7,972 nt of DNA from Brevundimonas sp. UBA5936 (GTDB lineage: Bacteria; Pseudomonadota; Alphaproteobacteria; Caulobacterales; Caulobacteraceae), in assembly GCA_002430835.1 (NCBI GenBank), contig DJDA01000114.1, forward strand, positions 1 to 7,972. The letters run 5' to 3'. Position 1 is the stretch's first letter. The number at the start of each line of letters is the position of its first letter. A program made the translations under genes and the position numbers. Below the pieces are notes generated by a model that saw only the letters and a list, made by a program, of their open reading frames with translations, ran no database searches and was not told where the DNA came from. Positions 1-5,748 of this stretch are shown piece by piece.

Positions 1-191
1 CCCCCCCCCCCCTTCCTCCCCCTCTCTCCCCCCCCCTCCTTTCTCCCTCTCCTTCCTCTCCTCTTCCTCTCCCCCCCCCTCCTCTTCTCCCTCTTTCCCC
101 TCTTCCCCCCCCCCCTCGCCTCCCTCCTCCCCTTCCCCCCCTTCTCCTTCCCCCCCCCCTTCCCCCCCCTCTTCCCCTTCCTCTTCCCCCT
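1..191. other. Pyrimidine-only low-complexity tract, probable contig-end artefact
   Basis: Every base from 1 to 191 is C or T except one G at 118. C runs of up to about a dozen bases are broken irregularly by single or double T. There is no repeat period, no gene-like composition and no resemblance to the GC-rich coding DNA that follows. Read on the other strand it is poly-G with scattered A, which is what two-colour short-read chemistry emits when signal is lost, so an untrimmed artefact at a contig end is the simplest explanation. A real homopurine-homopyrimidine (triplex-forming) tract is possible but less likely, because the tract sits at the edge of the sequence and interrupts a coding frame. 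The C-rich bias fades between about 192 and 258, so bases there may also be unreliable. Confidence 0.8.
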
Positions 192-225
192 GCTTCGACA
201 GCAGTTCGCTCTCCCTCAACCCGCG

Positions 226-1881
226 ATGCCCAGACGCCGCCCCCCTTTCACCCCCACCGGGCTGGACGGGGTGGCGCGCACCGGTTGCCTGGCCTTTTCC
301 GAGCCGCCCGCCCGCCTCAGCGCCAACCGGGCCGAGTTCATGTTCAGCCTGCCGCGCGGGCGCAGCCTGGACCTGTTCGTCGAATGCGGCCTGGACGCCT
401 GCGAGCAGCCGGACGAGGCGCGCTGGCGCTGGCACGCCATTCTGGCGCGGCTGGCCATGCGGCGGCGGCTGCGGCGCGGCGCCATCGTCGAGGGCGGGCG
501 CAACCAGGGCTTCAACGACTGGCTGCGGCAGTCGCGGGCCGACATCGCCCTGCTCGTCACCGACCTGCCGACCGGCCCCTATCCCTATGCGGGGACGCCG
601 TGGTTCTCGACCCCGTTCGGGCGCGATGGGATCATCACCGCCTGGCAGATGCTGTGGATCGACCCCGGCCTGGCCAAGGGGGTGCTGACCTATCTGGCCT
701 CGCGTCAGGCGACAGAGACCAACGCCTTCATGGATTCCGCCCCCGGCAAGATCATGCACGAGACGCGCGGCGGCGAGATGAGCGTGCTGGGCGAGGTGCC
801 GTTCGGCCTCTACTACGGCGGGGTCGACACCACCTGCCTGTTCATCGCCCTGGCCGGCGCCTACGCCAAGCGCACCAACGACTATGGAACCATCCGCGCG
901 CTTTGGCCCCATCTGATCGCGGCGGCGGGCTGGATGAGCGACTATGGCGACAGCAACGGCGACGGCCTGATCGACTACGCCCGCGCGGCCGACACCGGCC
1001 TGTCGAACCAGGGCTGGAAGGACTCCGAAGACTCCATCTTCCACGCCGACGGCCGCTTTCCCAAGGGGCCGATCGCCCTGCTGGAGGTCCAGGGCTACGC
1101 CTTCGCCGCCTGGAAGGCGCTGGCCGAGATGGGCGCGGTGCTGGGCGACGGCCGCGCCCTCGAATGGGCCGCGCGGGCCGAGGCGCTGCGCGCCCTGGTC
1201 GAGGACCGCTACTGGATGGAGGACGAGGGCTTCTACGCCATCGCCCTGGACGGCGACGGGGAACAGTGCCGGGCCGTCGCCTCCAACGCCGGGCATCTGC
1301 TGTTCATGGGCCTGCCCTCGCATGAGCGGGCGCGACGGGTGACGCGGCGGATGCTGACGGCGGAATTCCGTTCCGGCTGGGGTCTGCGGACCCTGGCCAA
1401 GGGCCAGGCCCGTTTCAATCCGATGAGCTATCACAACGGTTCGGTCTGGCCGCACGACACGGCCCTGGCGGCGGCGGGCATGGCCCGTTACGGCGAGCGG
1501 CGTGCGGTCGCCATGCTGCTGGGCGAGATCTACGGCTCGGCCGCGCATTTCCAGATGCGCCTGCCCGAACTGTTCTGCGGCTTCGTGCGCGAGACCGGCG
1601 AGCCGCCGATCGCCTATCCGGTCGCCTGCCTGCCCCAGGCCTGGGCGGCGGGGTCGGTCTTCCTGATGATGCAGTCGGTGCTGGGCCTGAGCATCGACGC
1701 CGCCGAGGGGCTGGTCGAGGTCAACAATCCCGCCCTGCCCGCCGGGCTGGACCGGCTGTCGATTACGCGGCTGAAGGTCGGCGACGGGGTGATCGACCTG
1801 CACTTCCAGCGCCTGAACGGCCATGTCGTGGTCATGCCGCGCGAGCGCAGCGGCGCGGTGAATCTGAGGGCGACGGGGTAG
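226..1881 (+). CDS. Amylo-alpha-1,6-glucosidase / glycogen debranching enzyme, 5'-truncated
   Basis: This is the C-terminal three quarters of a GDE_N_bis plus (alpha/alpha)6-barrel debranching protein, expected to hydrolyse alpha-1,6 branch points of glycogen-like glucans in the cytoplasm. Residues 12-60 resemble the end of the N-terminal beta domain (GLDGVART, then a LFVE strand). Barrel motifs follow: TPFGRDG (129-135), GWKDSED (263-269, candidate catalytic acid), YHNGSVWPHD (402-411), LPELFCG (446-452, candidate catalytic Glu448) and LPQAWAAGS (469-477). Assigning the catalytic residues is by family analogy. Family members are usually about 700-740 residues, so roughly 170-190 N-terminal residues are missing. 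The ATG at 226 is only the first Met in a frame that stays open to base 1. It has no Shine-Dalgarno, and residues 1-11 look like corrupted sequence, so it is probably not the native start. The gene converges on mutY. Confidence 0.85.
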   Translation: MPRRRPPFTPTGLDGVARTGCLAFSEPPARLSANRAEFMFSLPRGRSLDLFVECGLDACEQPDEARWRWHAILARLAMRRRLRRGAIVEGGRNQGFNDWLRQSRADIALLVTDLPTGPYPYAGTPWFSTPFGRDGIITAWQMLWIDPGLAKGVLTYLASRQATETNAFMDSAPGKIMHETRGGEMSVLGEVPFGLYYGGVDTTCLFIALAGAYAKRTNDYGTIRALWPHLIAAAGWMSDYGDSNGDGLIDYARAADTGLSNQGWKDSEDSIFHADGRFPKGPIALLEVQGYAFAAWKALAEMGAVLGDGRALEWAARAEALRALVEDRYWMEDEGFYAIALDGDGEQCRAVASNAGHLLFMGLPSHERARRVTRRMLTAEFRSGWGLRTLAKGQARFNPMSYHNGSVWPHDTALAAAGMARYGERRAVAMLLGEIYGSAAHFQMRLPELFCGFVRETGEPPIAYPVACLPQAWAAGSVFLMMQSVLGLSIDAAEGLVEVNNPALPAGLDRLSITRLKVGDGVIDLHFQRLNGHVVVMPRERSGAVNLRATG

Positions 1882-1907
1882 GTTCTGGGGAGTAACGCCT
1901 GCTTCGT

Positions 1908-2074
1908 CCTTCTCCCCTTGTGGGAGAAGGTGGCTCGCGCAGCGAGACGGATGAGGGGTGTGTCCGCACCGGCGTCCGTTTGTACATCCGGCCGAAGTCA
2001 CAAAGCCCAAGCCTAGCGCTACCCCCTCATCCGAGCGCCTTGCGGCGCCCACCTTCTCCCACAAGGGGAGAAGG
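1908..2074. repeat. Pair of inverted palindromic intergenic repeats between convergent genes
   Basis: Two copies of one element lie head to head: unit A at 1908-1958 and unit B at 2023-2074 (reverse complement), separated by 64 bases. Written in the same orientation, both begin with the same 26 bases and both end in CGGATGAGGGG. The shared start folds on itself: CCTTCTCCC pairs with GGGAGAAGG across a CTTGT loop. Between the shared ends lies a second small hairpin whose sequence differs between copies but whose pairing is kept: CTCGC/GCGAG in A and GCGCC/GGCGC in B. Similar REP-like elements are scattered in intergenic DNA of Caulobacterales and other alphaproteobacteria. Lying between the debranching-enzyme stop (1881) and the mutY stop (2110), the pair could reduce read-through from both sides, but no T-run follows either hairpin, so a classical intrinsic terminator is not shown. 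Confidence 0.85.
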
Positions 2075-2109
2075 GCTTGGATGGGGCGGCGCCTTTGGTT
2101 CTCCGATAC

Positions 2110-3132
2110 TCAATAGGTTCCCAGGCCGCGCTCCAGCGCCTTGCGGAAAACGGTCGGCAGAGCCTTCGCCGCCTCGTCCGCTGTGGCCCACAGGAAGTCG
2201 CCCTGCCCTTCAGCCACATGCACCTCCAGCGTCAGGCTGAAGTGGGTGAAGACATGCTCGACCGATCCGGCCGCCCGCCAGTCGCCTTTCACCGGCGGAT
2301 CAAACTCCGGCGCCGCGCTCCAATCCGAGGTCGGCAGGCCCGCCATGCCGCCCAGCAGCCCCTTGTCCGGCCGCCGCACCAGGGCGACACGCCCCGCGTC
2401 ATCGGTCAGCACATAGGCGTGGCCGCGCCGATGCGGCCGCTCGGCCTTCTTCGTCTTCAACGGATAGCGTTCGGGCGCCCCCGTCTTCAGCGCCTCGCAG
2501 CCGAAGGTCAGCGGGCACTGATCGCACAGCGGCGACCGGGGCCGACAGACGCCCGAGCCGAGGTCCATCAAGGCCTGCGCCCAGTCGCCAGGTCGGTGGT
2601 CGTCGACGAACAGGGCGGCCAGGCGGCGCAGCTCGGGCCGCGCGGCGGGCAGCGGCGTTTCGACCGCGAACAGGCGGCTCATCACCCGCTCGACGTTGCC
2701 GTCGACGACGTTGGCGGGTCGGTCGAAAGCGATGGCGGCCACGGCGGCGGCGGTGTAGGCGCCCACCCCCGGCAAGGCCAGTAGATCGGCCTCGGTTTGA
2801 GGGAAGGCTCCGCCGTAATCGGCGGCCACAGCGCGGGCGCAGGCCAGCAGATTGCGTGCGCGGGCGTAGTAGCCCAGCCCCGCCCAGGCGGCCATCAGCT
2901 CGGCGTCCTCGACGGCGGCCAGGTCGCCCACCGTCGGCCAGCGCGTGGTGAACCGCTCGAAATAGGGGGCGGCGTGCGGCACCGTCGTCTGCTGCAACAT
3001 CACCTCGGACAGCCAGACGCGATAGGGGTCGGTCTTTGCCTTCGCCCCCGGCGGAGCGCGCCACGGCAGGCTGCGCGCATGGGCGTCATACCAATCGAGC
3101 AGGGCGGCGCGGAGAGAGGGGACGTCGGGCAT
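2110..3132 (-). CDS. mutY: Adenine DNA glycosylase MutY
   Basis: The 340-residue protein removes adenine mispaired with 8-oxoguanine, starting base-excision repair that prevents G:C to T:A changes. The N-terminal glycosylase domain carries WLSEVMLQQT (40-49) with catalytic Glu43, GLGYYARARN (85-94), the helix-hairpin-helix LPGVGAYTA (120-128) and VVDGNVERV (142-150) with catalytic Asp144. The [4Fe-4S] cluster ligands are complete: Cys196-X6-Cys203-X2-Cys206-X5-Cys212. Residues from about 228 form the NUDIX-like 8-oxoG recognition domain, with HVFTHF (293-298) in the place of the family's F-S-H loop. The length matches the E. coli protein (about 350). The start at 3132 places only eleven residues before the conserved LLDWYD and leaves 21 bp to the divergent gene. 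No Shine-Dalgarno precedes it, so the message may be leaderless. All key residues are present and the gene looks functional. Confidence 0.96.
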   Translation of the reverse strand: MPDVPSLRAALLDWYDAHARSLPWRAPPGAKAKTDPYRVWLSEVMLQQTTVPHAAPYFERFTTRWPTVGDLAAVEDAELMAAWAGLGYYARARNLLACARAVAADYGGAFPQTEADLLALPGVGAYTAAAVAAIAFDRPANVVDGNVERVMSRLFAVETPLPAARPELRRLAALFVDDHRPGDWAQALMDLGSGVCRPRSPLCDQCPLTFGCEALKTGAPERYPLKTKKAERPHRRGHAYVLTDDAGRVALVRRPDKGLLGGMAGLPTSDWSAAPEFDPPVKGDWRAAGSVEHVFTHFSLTLEVHVAEGQGDFLWATADEAAKALPTVFRKALERGLGTY

Positions 3133-3153
3133 GGGTCAGGCTATATAGGACGA
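3133..3153. promoter_or_regulatory. 21-bp divergent start region with symmetric TATATA core
   Basis: The whole gap between the mutY and dciA start codons is 21 bp and contains the perfect palindrome CTATATAG (3141-3148). On the + strand GCTATATA (3140-3147) is close to the -10 element recalled for the Caulobacter housekeeping sigma factor (GCTANAWC). On the - strand the same bases read CCTATATA. Transcription starting 6-8 bases downstream would begin at or very near the ATG in both directions, giving leaderless or nearly leaderless messages. I see no convincing -35 on either side; GGGACG (3119-3124) is the best + strand candidate and its spacing is imperfect. An AGGA at 3147-3150 could instead act as a weak ribosome-binding site for dciA, but it lies only three bases from the ATG. 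Confidence 0.4.
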
Positions 3154-3717
3154 ATGCGTCGTCCCCTGCCCACCGAAAGCGAAGCGCGCGAAATCCTGGC
3201 CCGCCGCCGGACGCGCCCGCCGTTGCGCCCGCCGCCTCCGGCTGGGCGGTCGCTAGCGCCGCTGATCAAGAAGCTGGACGCCCAGTTCGGGCGCGGCGCC
3301 TCGGCGCTGGAGCCGCGCTGGGTCGAGATCGTGGGGGAGCGGCTGGCCCGCGTCACCCGCCCGCAGAAGCTGACCAAAGGGCGCGGCAATGCGGGCGGCG
3401 TGCTGGAGCTGCGCGTCGCCGGACCCGCCGCCCTGCTGGTCCAGCACCAGTCGGCCGACATCATTCAGCGCGTGAACCTGTTCCTGGGCGCAGGCTCGGT
3501 CGAGAAGCTGCGTATCGCCCAAGGGCCGGTGAAACCCCTGCCCGCTTCGGGCGCCAAGCCCCGCCCGCGCGGCGGCGCCGTCCTGCCGCCCCTGCCTGCC
3601 GCAACGGAAGCGGCGCTGAACGCCTCGGTCGAAGCGGCGCCCGACAGCTTGAAAGCGGCCTTGGGCAAGCTGGGCCGCGCCGTGCTGTCGCAGCCTCCGC
3701 GCGACGAGGAGCGTTGA
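3154..3717 (+). CDS. dciA: DciA-like DUF721 protein (probable replicative helicase loader)
   Basis: The 187-residue protein belongs to the DUF721/DciA family. DciA proteins bind and help load the DnaB helicase in bacteria lacking the phage-derived loaders DnaC or DnaI; that role is known for the family and inferred here. The domain core spans about residues 32-130: an opening LAPLIKKLDAQFG helix, the RWVEIVGERLARVTRPQKL segment typical of the family, then the strand-helix stretch ELRVAGPAALLVQHQSADIIQRVN. The N-terminus is Arg/Pro-rich and the C-terminal 55 residues are Ala/Pro-rich, probably disordered. The frame stays open upstream to 2797, but that extension is antisense to conserved mutY, so the ATG at 3154 is chosen. 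It starts 21 bp from mutY on the opposite strand. The symbol rests on family membership and is less certain than the family call. Confidence 0.85.
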   Translation: MRRPLPTESEAREILARRRTRPPLRPPPPAGRSLAPLIKKLDAQFGRGASALEPRWVEIVGERLARVTRPQKLTKGRGNAGGVLELRVAGPAALLVQHQSADIIQRVNLFLGAGSVEKLRIAQGPVKPLPASGAKPRPRGGAVLPPLPAATEAALNASVEAAPDSLKAALGKLGRAVLSQPPRDEER

Positions 3718-3744
3718 CAAACCTTCGCCATCGGCGTTCTCGAC
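3714..3744 (+). promoter_or_regulatory. Candidate promoter for the dsbA-like/smc cluster
   Basis: A perfect TTGACA (3714-3719) overlaps the TGA stop of the DUF721 gene. About 13-17 bases downstream lies GCGTTCTCGAC, which only weakly resembles a -10 element of either the E. coli or Caulobacter type. The position is sensible because it precedes the first gene of the cluster, but with a poor -10 this stays a candidate. Transcription continuing from the dciA promoter is the alternative. Confidence 0.3.
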
Positions 3745-3792
3745 ATTCAGACGATTTCGCCAGCGCGCACGAATCGCGCGACGTTTCTGAAT
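3745..3792 (+). promoter_or_regulatory. Possible stem-loop with two GANTC sites upstream of the cluster
   Basis: ATTCAG (3745-3750) can pair with CTGAAT (3787-3792), ACG (3751-3753) with CGT (3782-3784), and GCGCG (3763-3767) with CGCGC (3775-3779) around a seven-base loop. This gives an imperfect hairpin in the presumed 5' leader of the first dsbA-like gene. Two GAATC sites lie here, at 3771-3775 in the loop edge and at 3789-3793 overlapping the base of the stem. GANTC is the target of the CcrM methyltransferase of alphaproteobacteria, and in Caulobacter the regulator GcrA acts at methylated GANTC promoters. Whether this element acts as DNA, RNA or not at all cannot be told from sequence. 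No T-run follows, so I do not call it a terminator. Confidence 0.35.
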
Positions 3793-3804
3793 CTCATTTC
3801 TGAC

Positions 3805-3809
3805 AAGGA
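3805..3809 (+). promoter_or_regulatory. Ribosome-binding site of the first dsbA-like gene
   Basis: AAGGA ends seven bases before the ATG at 3817. It supports that start over the internal ATG at 3844, which would give a shorter signal peptide but has no Shine-Dalgarno. Confidence 0.65.
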
Positions 3810-3816
3810 CCAGCCG

Positions 3817-4452
3817 ATGGCCCCGATCTTCAAATACGCCGCCATGAGCCGCCGCGCGGCCCTGTCCGCAGCCGCCCTGGCCTCGATGGCCGTGCTGGCG
3901 GGTTGCTCGGGCGGCGGCGCCGGCGGCGCGGTCGAAGGGGACATGGCCAAGGGCGCCCCCGAAGGCGCCAAGGTCACGGTCGTGGAATACGCTTCGGTCA
4001 CCTGCGGCCACTGCGCCGTGTGGAATGAAGAAGTCTGGCCCGAGTTCAAGACGAAGTACGTCGACAACAACAAGGTCCGCTTCGTCTTCCGCGAATTCCC
4101 GACCCCGCCCCAGGACATCGCCGTCGCCGGCTTCCTGATCGCCCGCTGCGCCGGTCCGGACAAGTATTTCGACGTCGTCAGCGACATCATGGCCAGCCAG
4201 AAGGAATGGCAGGCGGGCGTCGCGCCGCGCACCACCCTGTTCCGCGCCGGTCAGGCGGCGGGCCTCAGCGAGCAGCAGATCAACGACTGCATCCGCGACA
4301 AGGCCGCCATCGAGGCCATGGAGAAGCGCATCCAGGCAGGCATCAGCGCCGGCGTGACCGGCACGCCCTACTTCACCGTCAACGGCGTGAAGGTGGCGGA
4401 CACCTCGCTGTCGGGCCTGTCCGAAGTCATCGACGCCGAGCTGACGAAGTAA
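3817..4452 (+). CDS. DsbA-family thiol-disulfide oxidoreductase, lipoprotein, CGHC active site
   Basis: The 211-residue protein is an envelope thioredoxin-fold protein of the DsbA/Thioredoxin_4 type. It starts with a basic segment and hydrophobic stretch ending in the lipobox VLAGC, so Cys30 is the likely lipidated residue; Ser31 follows and there is no Asp inner-membrane retention signal by the E. coli rule. A Gly/Ala-rich linker leads to VTVVEYASVTCGHC, with the redox motif C63-G-H-C66. The helical insertion spans roughly 95-175, and the cis-proline loop is GVTGTPYF (Thr183-Pro184). Cys111 and Cys158 form a second pair matching the structural disulfide described for alphaproteobacterial DsbA proteins. 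CGHC is the dipeptide of eukaryotic PDI, so oxidase or isomerase activity are both possible and the substrate is unknown. It heads a cluster of three paralogs ending in smc. No dsbB-like partner is in the window. Confidence 0.9.
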   Translation: MAPIFKYAAMSRRAALSAAALASMAVLAGCSGGGAGGAVEGDMAKGAPEGAKVTVVEYASVTCGHCAVWNEEVWPEFKTKYVDNNKVRFVFREFPTPPQDIAVAGFLIARCAGPDKYFDVVSDIMASQKEWQAGVAPRTTLFRAGQAAGLSEQQINDCIRDKAAIEAMEKRIQAGISAGVTGTPYFTVNGVKVADTSLSGLSEVIDAELTK

Positions 4453-4464
4453 GTCGTCCAAACG

Positions 4465-4469
4465 GGAGG
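4465..4469 (+). promoter_or_regulatory. Strong ribosome-binding site of the second dsbA-like gene
   Basis: GGAGG lies in a purine-rich run within the 28-bp gap, 11 bases before the ATG at 4481 and 14 before a second in-frame ATG at 4484. The spacing favours 4481. Confidence 0.55.
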
Positions 4470-4480
4470 AGGGGGCGGAC

Positions 4481-5086
4481 ATGATGAAACGTGCAGCGGT
4501 CGTCGGCATGGCGGCCATGGCTTTGATCTTGTCCGCCTGCAACCAGAGCGGCGGAAGCGGAGCGGCGGCGACGCAGGGCGATATGGCCATGGGCGCGGCC
4601 GAGGGGGCCAACGTCACGGTGGTCGAGTACGCTTCGACCACCTGCGCCGGGTGCGCCGCCTGGAATGAGACAGTCTGGCCTGACTTCAAGGCCAAATATG
4701 TCGACAATAACAAGGTTCGTTTCGTTTTCCGGGAGTTCCCCACTCCGCCCCAAGATGTCGCCGTGGCGGGGTTCCTGATCGCCCGCTGCGCCGGAGACGA
4801 TAAGTATTTCGAGGTCGTCGACCACCTGATGCGGGCACAGACTGAAATGCGCAACGGCGTCCCGCCGCGCGAGATCCTGCTACGCACCGCCCAGGCCGCT
4901 GGCCTCAGCGAAGCCCAGTTCCAAGAGTGCACCACCGACAAGGCCGCCGTCGCCGCCCTGGAACAGCGTATCAAGCAGGCGTCGGCGGCAGGCGTGGCCG
5001 GTACCCCGACTTTCATGGTCAACGGCCAAATCGTGACCGACAACTCCCTGTCCGGTCTGTCGGCCAGCATCGATCCCCTGCTATAG
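4481..5086 (+). CDS. DsbA-family oxidoreductase, lipoprotein, CAGC active site
   Basis: The 201-residue paralog of the preceding gene is organised the same way: a short signal peptide ending in the lipobox ILSAC (Cys20 lipidated, Asn21 next), a Gly/Ala/Ser linker, VTVVEYASTTCAGC with redox motif C55-A-G-C58, the second cysteine pair Cys103 and Cys150, and the cis-proline loop GVAGTPTF (Thr175-Pro176). The stretch KYVDNNKVRFVFREFPTPPQ and the residue after it are identical to the upstream paralog, and AVAGFLIARCAG follows one residue later. The active site lacks the His before the second Cys that both neighbours have and that stabilises the thiolate in E. coli DsbA (CPHC), so I infer a less oxidising or altered role. 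All fold and active-site cysteines are intact, so it is not an obvious pseudogene. Substrate is unknown. Confidence 0.9.
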   Translation: MMKRAAVVGMAAMALILSACNQSGGSGAAATQGDMAMGAAEGANVTVVEYASTTCAGCAAWNETVWPDFKAKYVDNNKVRFVFREFPTPPQDVAVAGFLIARCAGDDKYFEVVDHLMRAQTEMRNGVPPREILLRTAQAAGLSEAQFQECTTDKAAVAALEQRIKQASAAGVAGTPTFMVNGQIVTDNSLSGLSASIDPLL

Positions 5087-5093
5087 AATCCGC

Positions 5094-5738
5094 ATGACTG
5101 TTCGCCTCCTGCACCTTCTGTCAATCGTGGCCCTAGCCAGCCTGAACGCCGCTCCAGTCCTGGCGCTCGATCCGGCCGTGACGCGCGCCTCCACGACGGC
5201 GGCCGTGCCCGCCGTCACGGCGGCGGACCGCGTGCTGGGCCGGGCCGATGCGCCGGTGACGGTGATCGAATACGCCTCATTCACCTGCAGCCACTGCGCC
5301 CATTGGACCAATGACATCCTGCCGCAGTTCAAGGCCCTCTACATCGACACGGGCAAGGTGCGCCTGGTGTTCCGCGACATGCCGACGCCTCCGGCCCAGA
5401 TCGCGGCGACGGCGGCGGGCATCGCGCGCTGCGCCGCCCCGAACCGCTTCTTCGACGTGGCGCACAGCCTGATGAGCGGTCAGGCCGCCGCCTTTGAAAA
5501 AGGCGACGCCCGCGACTGGTTCGCCGCCGCCATCGCCGCCAGCGGCCGCAGTCAGGAGCAGATCGAGACCTGCATGAAGAACCCCGCGACCAGCCAGGCC
5601 CTGCAGGCCGAGGTCGACGGCGCCGTGGCGGCAGGGGTGACGGGCACGCCGTCCTTCTTCGTCAACGGCAGGCGGGTCAGCGACCATTCGCTGGAAGCCC
5701 TGTCGGCGGCCATCGACCCGCTGATCCGGGCGCGCTGA
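5094..5738 (+). CDS. DsbA-family periplasmic oxidoreductase, CSHC active site
   Basis: The 214-residue third paralog lacks a lipobox. It has a hydrophobic leader (about residues 4-24) ending in PVLA, a plausible signal peptidase I site before Leu25-Asp26, so it should be a soluble periplasmic protein. VTVIEYASFTCSHC carries the redox motif C65-S-H-C68. FRDMPTPP matches FREFPTPP of the other two. The second cysteine pair is Cys113 and Cys160, and the cis-proline loop is GVTGTPSF (Thr185-Pro186). It is clearly more diverged from the other two than they are from each other. Of the three it is the likeliest equivalent of the single dsbA-like gene found beside smc in related genomes, judged by position and signal type. 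The ATG is seven bases after the previous stop with no Shine-Dalgarno, suggesting translational coupling. Confidence 0.92.
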   Translation: MTVRLLHLLSIVALASLNAAPVLALDPAVTRASTTAAVPAVTAADRVLGRADAPVTVIEYASFTCSHCAHWTNDILPQFKALYIDTGKVRLVFRDMPTPPAQIAATAAGIARCAAPNRFFDVAHSLMSGQAAAFEKGDARDWFAAAIAASGRSQEQIETCMKNPATSQALQAEVDGAVAAGVTGTPSFFVNGRRVSDHSLEALSAAIDPLIRAR

Positions 5739-5748
5739 TCGAGACGCG

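Noticed and set aside
1..191. Pyrimidine tract as a triplex-forming or regulatory element
   Set aside because: It has no mirror symmetry or period, lies exactly at the sequence edge, and replaces the expected N-terminal coding region, so artefact is far more likely.
285..1325. 346-codon + strand frame overlapping the debranching gene
   Set aside because: It is Arg/Ala/Gly-rich with no motif, whereas the overlapping frame shows the full set of debranching-enzyme motifs.
1920..2240. 106-codon + strand frame after the debranching gene
   Set aside because: It runs through the inverted repeat and into the antisense of mutY. It has no ribosome-binding site and a Pro/Ser/Arg-rich composition typical of translated repeat DNA.
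2797..3153. N-terminal extension of the dciA-like frame upstream of 3154
   Set aside because: It is antisense to the conserved N-terminal half of mutY and shows no DUF721 similarity. The ATG at 3154 places the domain normally.
4481..5086. Second dsbA-like gene as a decaying duplicate because of its unusual CAGC motif
   Set aside because: It has an intact frame, lipobox, cis-proline loop and second cysteine pair, and its differences from the paralog are mostly silent in the conserved block, which indicates selection for function.
3253..5124. 623-codon open frame on the minus strand, antisense to the dciA-like gene and two dsbA-like genes
   Set aside because: Its length follows from strong G/C third-position bias in the sense genes. 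The translation is low-complexity Arg/Ala/Gly-rich with no recognisable domain, while the sense genes have intact motifs.
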